Part shown: piece by piece, positions 6,644 through 13,862 of the stretch
How the letters are laid out: every line of letters begins with the position of its first letter
Position numbering within the stretch: the stretch's first letter is position 1
Source: CAYVAP01 sp964343195
GTDB lineage: Bacteria; Bacteroidota; Bacteroidia; J057
Assembly: GCA_964343195.1 (NCBI GenBank)
Contig: CAYFIR010000086.1
Coordinates: 1 to 29,563, forward strand
DNA length: 29,563 bases
Direction of reading: 5' to 3'
The notes under the pieces: model-generated
The model's database searches: none
What the model saw: the letters and a program-made list of their open reading frames with translations, nothing else
What the model was told of the DNA's origin: nothing
Position numbers and translations under genes: made by a program

Positions 6644-6790
6644 CCCCCGGGTGCCGTAGTCTTGCGTTACTTCGAGAAAGCAGACAAGGTCGTGGGTTCA
6701 AATCCCACTCGGTGGCTCGCCATCGGTAGCTCAGTTCGGAAGAGCAGGTCATAATGGTCGCAAGGCGGCTGTAGCCCCGGGGGCTTTTTT
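6644..6790 (+). ncRNA. YrlA-like Y RNA with a circularly permuted tRNA-like module
   Basis: The ends form a long interrupted helix: 6644-6651 with 6776-6783 (8 bp), 6653-6656 with 6766-6769 (4 bp) and 6661-6666 with 6759-6764 (6 bp), with asymmetric bulges between. Six T follow (6785-6790), acting as terminator. Inside the helix lies a tRNA-like module at about 6686-6746. Bacterial Y RNAs are known to pair a Ro60-binding stem made from the two ends with a tRNA-mimicking module, and to be encoded next to rsr, which is the context here (same strand, 215 bp downstream). The 5' segment GCCGTAG within the stem loosely resembles the conserved Y-stem sequence, but I cannot verify this. The exact 5' end is inferred from the helix. 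It may be transcribed independently or processed from the rsr transcript. Confidence 0.85.
6686..6746 (+). other. Permuted tRNA-like module: T arm, capped acceptor stem, D arm
   Basis: In order: a 6-nt variable region AAGGTC (6686-6691); T stem GTGGG/CCCAC (6692-6696, 6704-6708) with the canonical loop TTCAAAT; a 7-bp acceptor-like stem 6709-6715 with 6720-6726, including two G:U pairs, closed by the tetraloop CTCG (6716-6719); the linker TA at 6727-6728, equal to tRNA positions 8-9; D stem GCTC/GAGC (6729-6732, 6742-6745) with loop AGTTCGGAA containing the conserved GG; and A6746 as position 26. The anticodon arm is absent: only 6748-6750 can pair with 6683-6685. There is no free CCA end, so it cannot be charged. 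The geometry is that of a tRNA opened at the anticodon and sealed at the acceptor. Confidence 0.85.
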
Positions 6791-6864
6791 CATGGTTCAT
6801 TGAATAGAAAGCAGGAGTGCTCAATGGAATCATCATCCTTTTCTTTACAGATTAATGAACCATG
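6791..6864. repeat. 11-bp inverted repeat immediately after the Y-like RNA
   Basis: The arm catggttcatt (6791-6801) begins at the base after the RNA's T run and is matched by its exact reverse complement at 6854-6864, with 52 nt between. It could be a second hairpin downstream of the RNA, a boundary of a small insertion, or coincidence. Confidence 0.5.
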
Positions 6865-6895
6865 AACACTGATCATTGAAAAAAACTGTCCATAG

Positions 6896-7053
6896 GCGTG
6901 TCGTAGAGATGAGATACTTCGTTTATCATCAAAACTAAAGTTTTTACCCCCATCTCGATAATTACCGCCCATGGACCATCCCTTCCTCAGCGTGTCGTAG
7001 AAGCGGGATACTTCGTATACCAACCTAATCCACCCACTTCGACCATTACCGCT
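6896..7053. repeat. Two degenerate direct repeats upstream of the rhamnosidase gene
   Basis: The string gcgtgtcgtag occurs at 6896-6906 and 6990-7000. Each copy continues with a similar gataCTTCGT stretch and ends in attaccgc (6961 and 7045). The unit is about 85-95 bp. A minus-strand open frame across it reads as two similar low-complexity segments and is probably not a protein. The rest of the 380-bp gap before the rhamnosidase holds only a weak -7-like TACCTTTC near 7133-7140. Confidence 0.5.
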
Positions 7054-7171
7054 GGGGCTTTCATTTTTGTAAAATTGGAACTTCCCGACAGCCAGGCAGA
7101 AGGAAGATAGGTTTTCCGAGAGGCTGAAATTTAATACCTTTCTCATCCTCTGGATATCTACCTGCTTCGCA

Positions 7172-9553
7172 ATGAAAAAGCTCCTACTCGCTGCCTACCT
7201 GCTGCTGAGCTCACTGGCCCTGACCGCTCAACAAATCAACCCCGACCTGCTGACCCAGCGTTGGGACGCCCGCTGGATCGAAGTACCCAATCAGACACCC
7301 GATGGCTACGGGGTGTACCTTTTTCGCAAGACATTCGACCTTTCACAGCAGCCCGGGAGCTTCATGGTTCACGTTTCAGCGGACAACCGCTACAAGCTCT
7401 TCGTCAACGATTCGCTGGTCTCGCAGGGTCCGGCTCGGGGCGACCTCAACCACTGGAACTTCGAGACCCTGGATCTGGCCCCTTTTCTTCATGCAGGTAA
7501 AAATGTGGTGGCCGCCCAGGTCTGGAACGAAGGCAGCTACCGTCCCGAGGCCCAGATAACCTTTCGGACGGGGTTTATCCTCCAGGGAAATACCGAGCAG
7601 GAATCCATCCTGAACACCAACCAGAGCTGGAAATGCGTCCGCGATAGCAGCTATGCGCCGCTGCGGTTTCGGGTGCGGGCCTACTACGTGGCTGGAGCGG
7701 GAGAGATCCGCGACATGGCGAAGCGTATCCCCAATTGGCAAAAGCCCGATTTTGACGACAGCGATTGGCTGGACGCCTCCCCGATTTCCAGCGGAGTTCC
7801 CAGGAACCTCAACGGCCCATTTGGGACGGTGGCTGGCTGGATGCTGGTACCTTCTGCCATTCCCCAAATGGAAATGAGCCCACAGCGATTGAAAAAGTTG
7901 ATCAACCTACGAGGAGAGCCTATCGATTGGGAATCACCTAAGTCAGAAATGAATGGAGTGATGGCTATTCTTCCACAGATGCATCTCACATTCTACCTCG
8001 ATCAAACTTATCTCACCAACGCCTACCCTACCCTGATCTTCAGCGGAGGGAAGGATGCCAGCATCACCCTTTCATACGCAGAGTCTCTGTACTCAGACTT
8101 CCCCCAAAAAGGAAACCGGAATGAGACAGTCGGTAAGCAATTCATCGGGAGAATGGACAGCATCATTTCCGACGGAACTGAAAATCAAACCTTTACCCCA
8201 TTGACCTACCGAACTTACCGCTACATCCGGATTGAGATTCAAAACTCCGATGCCCCCCTCGTGATCAAGGGTCTGCATGGTACCTTCACGGGCTATCCCT
8301 TCGAGCGAAAGGCGACTTTGGAGGTCAATAATTCCGAAATGCAGCAGATTCTTGACATCGGCTGGCGGACGGCGCGGCTCTGTGCCCACGAGACCTACAT
8401 GGACTGTCCCTACTACGAACAGTTGCAATACATCGGCGACACCCGCATTCAGGCGCTGGTTTCGCTCTACAACAGCGGCGACGACCGCCTGGTCAAAAAC
8501 GCCCTCAACCTGATGGACCAATCCCGGCAGCCTGAGGGCGTTACCCTGAGTCGGCATCCCTCCTACACGCCGCAGTACATTCCCACTTTTTCGCTGTGGT
8601 ACATTGGCATGCTATACGACTACAGCCGCTATGGCAGTGACCTCGACTTTGTCACGGACAAACTGAGCGGAACGCGGCAAATCCTGGAATACTTCCGGGG
8701 CTTTCAGCAGGAGGATGGTTCGCTAAAGGGCGTGCCGCAGTGGATGTTCACCGACTGGACAGACCATGAGGGCTGGCGAGCGGGAGAGGGGCCTTACGGC
8801 GAAGATGGCACCTCGGCCATTCTGGATTTTCAGCTGCTATGGGCCTATCAGGTCGCGGCTGAACTGGAAGCCGAACTGGGCATGCCTGCCTATGCCGAGC
8901 TTTATCAAAACCGCATCGAGCAATTGAAGGCAACGATCTGGGAGAAGTATTGGGACGAAGAAAGGCAGCTATTCGCAGATCGGGCGGAAAAAGACCTTTT
9001 CTCACAGCACAGCAACACCCTGGCAATTCTAACCGAAACGGTTACACGCGATCAGGCAAAGACATTGGCACAAAAGCTCCTCTCAGACGAAAGCCTCGCC
9101 CCCGCTTCCATTTATTTCAAATACTACTTGCACCAAGCCCTCATCGAGGCGGGCCTGGGCAACGATTACCTCCGTTGGCTGGATGTCTGGCGCGAAAACA
9201 TCCAGCTAGGGCTCAGCACCTGGGCCGAGACCTCAGACGTAAGCGGCTCACGTTCAGACTGTCACGCCTGGGGTTCCAGCCCCAACATCGAATTCTTCCG
9301 CACGATCCTGGGCATTGACAGCGATGGACTGGGTTTCGCACAAGTTCGCATTGAGCCGCACCTAAATGGCTTTTCGGACATATCAGGGAGCATCCCACAC
9401 CCGAAGGGCACGCTCTCTACCTACTATCAGTTGAAGGATGGTAAATGGAACATTCGGATCACCCTCCCCGATGGAGTCTCGGGGAAATTGATTTGGGAGG
9501 GAGAAGAAGTGGCTCTGAGTGAAGGATTGAATGAGTTTACCAGAACGGATTGA
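7172..9553 (+). CDS. Secreted alpha-L-rhamnosidase, GH78-type
   Basis: The 793-aa protein has a signal peptide (MKKLLLAAYLLLSSLALTAQ). An N-terminal beta domain with SADNRYKLFVNDSLVSQGPARGD is typical of bacterial rhamnosidase N-domains. A beta-sandwich follows, then an (alpha/alpha)6 barrel and a C-terminal beta domain. The GH78 signature is present as DCPYYEQLQYIGDTR, placing D411, E416 and D423 at the known acidic positions; E686 in STWAET matches the late catalytic Glu (usually in TMWE). It would remove terminal alpha-L-rhamnose by inversion, in the periplasm or at the cell surface. It stands alone on the plus strand and ends 15 bp from the convergent efflux operon. The ATG at 7172 directly begins a good signal peptide. 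Substrate (pectic rhamnogalacturonan, ulvan-type or glycoside) cannot be told from sequence. Confidence 0.9.
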   Translation: MKKLLLAAYLLLSSLALTAQQINPDLLTQRWDARWIEVPNQTPDGYGVYLFRKTFDLSQQPGSFMVHVSADNRYKLFVNDSLVSQGPARGDLNHWNFETLDLAPFLHAGKNVVAAQVWNEGSYRPEAQITFRTGFILQGNTEQESILNTNQSWKCVRDSSYAPLRFRVRAYYVAGAGEIRDMAKRIPNWQKPDFDDSDWLDASPISSGVPRNLNGPFGTVAGWMLVPSAIPQMEMSPQRLKKLINLRGEPIDWESPKSEMNGVMAILPQMHLTFYLDQTYLTNAYPTLIFSGGKDASITLSYAESLYSDFPQKGNRNETVGKQFIGRMDSIISDGTENQTFTPLTYRTYRYIRIEIQNSDAPLVIKGLHGTFTGYPFERKATLEVNNSEMQQILDIGWRTARLCAHETYMDCPYYEQLQYIGDTRIQALVSLYNSGDDRLVKNALNLMDQSRQPEGVTLSRHPSYTPQYIPTFSLWYIGMLYDYSRYGSDLDFVTDKLSGTRQILEYFRGFQQEDGSLKGVPQWMFTDWTDHEGWRAGEGPYGEDGTSAILDFQLLWAYQVAAELEAELGMPAYAELYQNRIEQLKATIWEKYWDEERQLFADRAEKDLFSQHSNTLAILTETVTRDQAKTLAQKLLSDESLAPASIYFKYYLHQALIEAGLGNDYLRWLDVWRENIQLGLSTWAETSDVSGSRSDCHAWGSSPNIEFFRTILGIDSDGLGFAQVRIEPHLNGFSDISGSIPHPKGTLSTYYQLKDGKWNIRITLPDGVSGKLIWEGEEVALSEGLNEFTRTD

Positions 9554-9568
9554 ACCAACTAAATCTGC

Positions 9569-12500
9569 TTACTGGGGCTGCACCCGATACAACAGCCTAT
9601 ACATCACCGGCACGAAGAGCAGCGTGATAATCGTCCCGAACAGCAGCCCCACGATGATCCCAATCGCCATGGGCTCCCACATCAAGCCGCCACCCAGGTA
9701 GAGTGGGATCAGGCCCAGCGTAGTGGTGAAAGTAGTCAGCAGAATGGGTCTCAAGCGTTGCTGACAGGCTTCGATGATGGCCTCCCAGGGATTTCGGTTA
9801 AACTCTTCCTGCTCGATGTCAATGCGGTCTATCAGCACAATGGCGTTGTTGATGATGATCCCCGCCAATGAAATGATGCCCAGGAAGGCAAAGAACCCAA
9901 AGTAAGAACGGAACAACAGCAGCCCGAGTACCACCCCGATCACGCCGAGTGGTATGGCCCCCAGCACGATGGTCGTTTTGCGGAAGGAATTGAACTGCAG
10001 GACCAATAGCAGGATGATGAGAAAGCCCGAAATAGGCAATTGGTCGATGACTGCCTGTAGACCGGCGGCACTGTCTTCAGCTTCTCCGCCCAACTCGTAG
10101 GAATAGCCAGCCGGCCAGGCCTGAGATGCCTCCTCCAACCATGGGTTAAACTCGTTGGTTATGTCGCGAGCGGTGAAGCCACCTCGCAGATAGGAATTGA
10201 TCGTGATGGTGCGGTAGAGGTCCCGGCGCTTGATCTTGGCAAACTGCCAGCTTGGCACCAGTTCGGCGACCTGGGCCAGGGGGACCGATTTGCCACTGCT
10301 TTGGGCAAAGATATTGATCGTCTTTAATTGGCTGATGTCCAGTTCTTCGGTGTTCTGGCTGCGCAACATGATGGGCAGGCTCTCTTCGCCCTCGCGAAAG
10401 TCTCCGGTCTCGAAACCAATAAGGGCAGTCTGCAGGGAGAGCGCAATGTCCTGATTGGACAGTCCTGCGCGACGGGCCTTGGCCTCATCTATTTGTACCA
10501 CCAACTTTTTGAGTTTAGGCCCCCAGTCATCCTCAATGTTGAGGGTGCCGGGAATTTCATTGAGCTTGCCTCGGATCTCCTCCGATATGCGAAAAAGCAC
10601 ATCGGGATCAGTGCCACTCACACGAACCTGGACGGGTATTCCCGAGCCACCCCCCTGCTTGAGGCGCTGCGCTTTGACGACCGCATCGGGCAGGTGGTAG
10701 AAGGCAAACTCATTGAGGGCATCGATGACGGCCTGATTGTCATCGCCCGAGGTAGTGTTGACGAGGATGTGGGCGTAGTTGGACTGTGGCTGAGACCGCT
10801 GGTAGCCAAGATCGTAGCTTTGGGGTCCCTCTCCGACAAAGGAGGTCCAGGACTTGACACCGGTGGTTCGCTCGTCATTTACCTGTAATTCGTCCTCCAA
10901 AAAGCCTTCCAATTGTTCAATAACAGCTTCACTGCTCTCGATGGCGGTGCCCACTGGCAGGTTGATGTCCACGGTGATGAGGTTGCGCTCAGAGTCGGGG
11001 AAAAATATGAAAGGCAGTTGCCCGAAGCCAAATAACGACAGCACGAAAGCTCCCATGATTACAATCAAAAACAGCACAGGCCGCTTCAGGACCGGCACAA
11101 GAATTTTGATATAGGCCTCATTGATCCGGTCGAACATGCTGGGCTTTTCCTCCGAATCCGCTGACTGCTGCTTCACCTTGATCAGCACCGTCGCCAGTAG
11201 CGTGACGACCGTGAGGGCCATGAGCCAGGAAGACAGCAACGCCAGCGAGATCACCACAAAGAGGGAGCCAACCACTTCTCCCAGGGTAGATTCGGCGAGG
11301 AAGAAGGACAGGAAAGCAGCCGAGGTAGTCAGGGAAGAAATAAGCAGGGGAATGGCCAGCTCTTTGGAGGCGCCAATAGCAGCGGTGGTGGCTTTTTCCC
11401 CCTTTTCCATCTTGACCATGATGGACTCGGCGATCACGATGGCATTGTCTACCAGCATGCCCAGGGCCATGATGAGAGCGGCCAGCGAGACTTTGTTCAA
11501 CCCTACGCCCAGCAGTCCCATCATGAAGATGGTACAGATAATGGCCAGAGGAATCAGACTGGCTACTACCACACCTGTGCGGAATCCCAGGAAGAGCAGC
11601 ATGGTCACCAACACGATCACCACCGACTGCCCGAGATTCCCGACAAAATCCATAATGGATTGATCCACCACGACATCCTGAGAAGCTGCGCGAAAGGTTT
11701 CAATGCCCACCGGAAAGATCCGCTGTAGGCTATCGAGGGTACGGTCGACTTCTTTTCCTAGCTGAACGATGTTGGCCCCCTCTTTTAGCGCTACCGAAAC
11801 GGCCAGTCCCTGTTTGCCATTTACCCGCACAATGCGCTCGGTGGGGGTTTCGTAGCCTTTCCGGATAGTTGTGATATCCCCCAGGAACACGGTTTCCCCT
11901 CGCTGACCGATGGGAATGATGAGGTTTTCCAAATCCTCCAGTGACTCAAAGTTTCCCGTTGGTTCCAAAATGATGCGTTCCTCGTCCAGGCTGACCTGCC
12001 CCCCTGGAAAGAGGATGTTGGTCGAAGAGATGATGTTCTGCAGTTGCCCGGCAGTCAGGCCGTACTGAGCCAGCACGGCGTGTTCAAATTCCACCATGAC
12101 CTGTGCTTCCTGTTTTCCCATAACGCTCACACGTGAAGCATTGGGCAAACGGATCAGGTTGTCTTTGATGACATCGGCATATTCCTCCAGTTCCGCGTAT
12201 TCAAACCCATCTCCTTCCACTCCCACCATGATGCCATACACCACCCCGAGGCCCTCATCTTTCAGGTCAGGATCCTGTATGTTGTCGGGCAGGTCAGGCC
12301 GCAGGGTTTCCAACTTTCTGCGCACCCGGTCCCATATGGCCTGTAGCTCGTCTTTTTGCACATCCTGCTTGAGAGAAACCTTAATAATCGACACCCCCGT
12401 TCGGGATTCACTGGTCATATAGTCCAGTTCAGGGATTTCCTGAATCACATCCTCTATGGGGCTGGTGATCAGCGCTTCCACCCGTTCAGGCCCCGCACCC

Positions 12501-12655
12501 GGAAAGACCGTTACGATCTGTGCCACCCGTACGGTGAAGGGGGGCATGTCGTTGCGCTCCAGGCCGTTGTAGGTGGATATCCCCAGCGCAACCAGCACAG
12601 CCAGCAGGGTGAAGGTTACGCGGTTGTTATTGAGGGAGAGTTGTGTGAGGTTCAC
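9569..12655 (-). CDS. RND efflux pump, inner-membrane transporter (HAE1/AcrB-like)
   Basis: The protein has the two-fold RND layout: TM1 (VTFTLLAVLVALGIST), a large periplasmic loop, TMs 2-6 with the TM4 segment LGMLVDNAIVIAESIM carrying the proton-relay acidic residue, then TM7 and the second half ending with GIIINNAIVLIDRID and TMs 11-12. It would export small hydrophobic or amphipathic compounds using the proton gradient, together with the two upstream genes. I chose the GTG at 12655, giving about 1028 aa beginning NLTQLSLNNNRVT, because family members start there. A longer form begins at a TTG at 12721 and adds 22 residues unlike the family. It is last in a three-gene operon, 99 bp after the adaptor gene with this start. 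HAE1 subfamily is more likely than heavy-metal CzcA. Confidence 0.92.
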   Translation of the reverse strand: MNLTQLSLNNNRVTFTLLAVLVALGISTYNGLERNDMPPFTVRVAQIVTVFPGAGPERVEALITSPIEDVIQEIPELDYMTSESRTGVSIIKVSLKQDVQKDELQAIWDRVRRKLETLRPDLPDNIQDPDLKDEGLGVVYGIMVGVEGDGFEYAELEEYADVIKDNLIRLPNASRVSVMGKQEAQVMVEFEHAVLAQYGLTAGQLQNIISSTNILFPGGQVSLDEERIILEPTGNFESLEDLENLIIPIGQRGETVFLGDITTIRKGYETPTERIVRVNGKQGLAVSVALKEGANIVQLGKEVDRTLDSLQRIFPVGIETFRAASQDVVVDQSIMDFVGNLGQSVVIVLVTMLLFLGFRTGVVVASLIPLAIICTIFMMGLLGVGLNKVSLAALIMALGMLVDNAIVIAESIMVKMEKGEKATTAAIGASKELAIPLLISSLTTSAAFLSFFLAESTLGEVVGSLFVVISLALLSSWLMALTVVTLLATVLIKVKQQSADSEEKPSMFDRINEAYIKILVPVLKRPVLFLIVIMGAFVLSLFGFGQLPFIFFPDSERNLITVDINLPVGTAIESSEAVIEQLEGFLEDELQVNDERTTGVKSWTSFVGEGPQSYDLGYQRSQPQSNYAHILVNTTSGDDNQAVIDALNEFAFYHLPDAVVKAQRLKQGGGSGIPVQVRVSGTDPDVLFRISEEIRGKLNEIPGTLNIEDDWGPKLKKLVVQIDEAKARRAGLSNQDIALSLQTALIGFETGDFREGEESLPIMLRSQNTEELDISQLKTINIFAQSSGKSVPLAQVAELVPSWQFAKIKRRDLYRTITINSYLRGGFTARDITNEFNPWLEEASQAWPAGYSYELGGEAEDSAAGLQAVIDQLPISGFLIILLLVLQFNSFRKTTIVLGAIPLGVIGVVLGLLLFRSYFGFFAFLGIISLAGIIINNAIVLIDRIDIEQEEFNRNPWEAIIEACQQRLRPILLTTFTTTLGLIPLYLGGGLMWEPMAIGIIVGLLFGTIITLLFVPVMYRLLYRVQPQ

Positions 12656-12754
12656 AGTGTAGGTTTTGTGAATATGGGAGAAGAAGGTTCTTGGTCTGGG
12701 TGAAAAGTCAAGCTCCAACAACAGGGAATGTCAACTTTTTGTCCTTCACCCAAC

Positions 12755-13828
12755 CTATTGAAGCAGGGTAACGGTCATCCCATCAAGCAGAGAATTGAGC
12801 CCCGCTGTGGCAATGCGATCACCTTCCGAAAGTCCGGATTTGAGAACAAACCCCTCCGTACTTAGGGTACCCAGCTCGACAGGCGTCTCGGCAACGGTAA
12901 GGGTGTCACCGGTGCCCTCCAACTTGTACACAAACCGCTGCCCCTCGGCATTTTCACGCACTGCCTTGGCCGGTAGGAGAATGGGTTCGCTGTCCCCGGT
13001 TTGCAACGTCAGGGGAAACTGGATTTCTGCTGACAGGCCAGGACGAATGGCCGCAATTGGCTCCAGAAAGCGGGCCCTGGCAGGGTAAGTAGCGGCATTT
13101 CCCTGTGAGAAAGCCACCTCGGTGATTTCTCCGTCAAAGACCTGACCGGACAAAACCGACAGGCGAATTTTTACCCGCTGACCTTCCCTGATCAACCCCA
13201 CGTAGCTGCCAGCTACCCCGAAGATAACCTCGGGATTTCCTTCCGAGCTCAACAATCCTATCGGGCTGCCCGCACCTACCAACTCGCCTGCTTCCACCCC
13301 AATGCTACTGACCAGTCCATTAAAAGGAGCCAGCAAACGGGTGTAGCGAACCTGGTTTTGAGCGGCTTGTAGCTGCTTTTGGGCCGCTTCCAGTTGGGCA
13401 GTAGAAGCCTCGTAGTTACCCTTGGCCTGCTCAAATTCGCTGAGCGAAACGGAATTGTTTTCGTAGAGCCGTTCTACACGGGTATAGGTCGAACGCGCTA
13501 CGTTGAGGCTGGTCTCAGCCTGCTTGACCTGCACCCGCGCCTGCTCAACCTGCAGGCTATAGTCTTCATCATCAATTGTCGCGATCAACTGCCCCTGTCG
13601 GACCTTTTGGCCATCTTTTACCTTGACACTTTCGATCACCCCTCCGACCTTAAAAGACAGAGCCGCCTCCTGATCTGACTGGGTAATGCCGGTAAAGGTG
13701 GCCGTTTCACTGGCCTGACCGGGGCTCAGGGTCAGGTATTTCACCGGGCGTACTGGTGCCGACTCCCGTATAGTATCTTCCTGACAGGCGCTTAGCAGTA
13801 GCAACAACACAATCCATGCGTATCTCAT
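12755..13828 (-). CDS. RND efflux periplasmic adaptor lipoprotein (membrane fusion protein)
   Basis: The 357-aa protein has a lipoprotein signal ending LLSAC (C15), so it is anchored by lipid to the inner membrane. The order is that of HlyD/AcrA adaptors: a beta-barrel/lipoyl half (SFKVGGVIESVKVKDGQKVRQGQLIATID), a coiled-coil hairpin rich in Gln and Ala (about 78-155), the second lipoyl half (LLAPFNGLVSSIGVEAGELVGAGSPIG), then beta-barrel and membrane-proximal domains. It bridges the transporter at 9569 and the outer-membrane factor at 13863. It starts 34 bp after the OEP gene ends, consistent with one transcript. The ATG at 13828 begins the signal directly. Confidence 0.92.
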   Translation of the reverse strand: MRYAWIVLLLLLSACQEDTIRESAPVRPVKYLTLSPGQASETATFTGITQSDQEAALSFKVGGVIESVKVKDGQKVRQGQLIATIDDEDYSLQVEQARVQVKQAETSLNVARSTYTRVERLYENNSVSLSEFEQAKGNYEASTAQLEAAQKQLQAAQNQVRYTRLLAPFNGLVSSIGVEAGELVGAGSPIGLLSSEGNPEVIFGVAGSYVGLIREGQRVKIRLSVLSGQVFDGEITEVAFSQGNAATYPARARFLEPIAAIRPGLSAEIQFPLTLQTGDSEPILLPAKAVRENAEGQRFVYKLEGTGDTLTVAETPVELGTLSTEGFVLKSGLSEGDRIATAGLNSLLDGMTVTLLQ

Positions 13829-13862
13829 GCGTGAAAGGGATAAAAGGTGAGGGGGTAATGGC

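Noticed and set aside
6692..6745. An ordinary tRNA gene, or a permuted tRNA gene
   Set aside because: T and D arms are perfect, but the halves are in reverse order, joined by a 4-nt loop, and no anticodon stem or loop can be formed. It fits a Y RNA module better.
6446..6754. Plus-strand open frame of 102 codons over the repeat and the RNA
   Set aside because: It consists of the heptamer array read as protein and then runs through the RNA helix and T arm; there is no believable domain.
6790..7146. 118-codon minus-strand frame upstream of the rhamnosidase
   Set aside because: It is made of the imperfect direct repeat and the inverted repeat and resembles no protein I know.
9569..12721. TTG start at 12721 for the RND transporter
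   Set aside because: It adds 22 residues with no family similarity; the GTG at 12655 gives the standard RND N-terminus.
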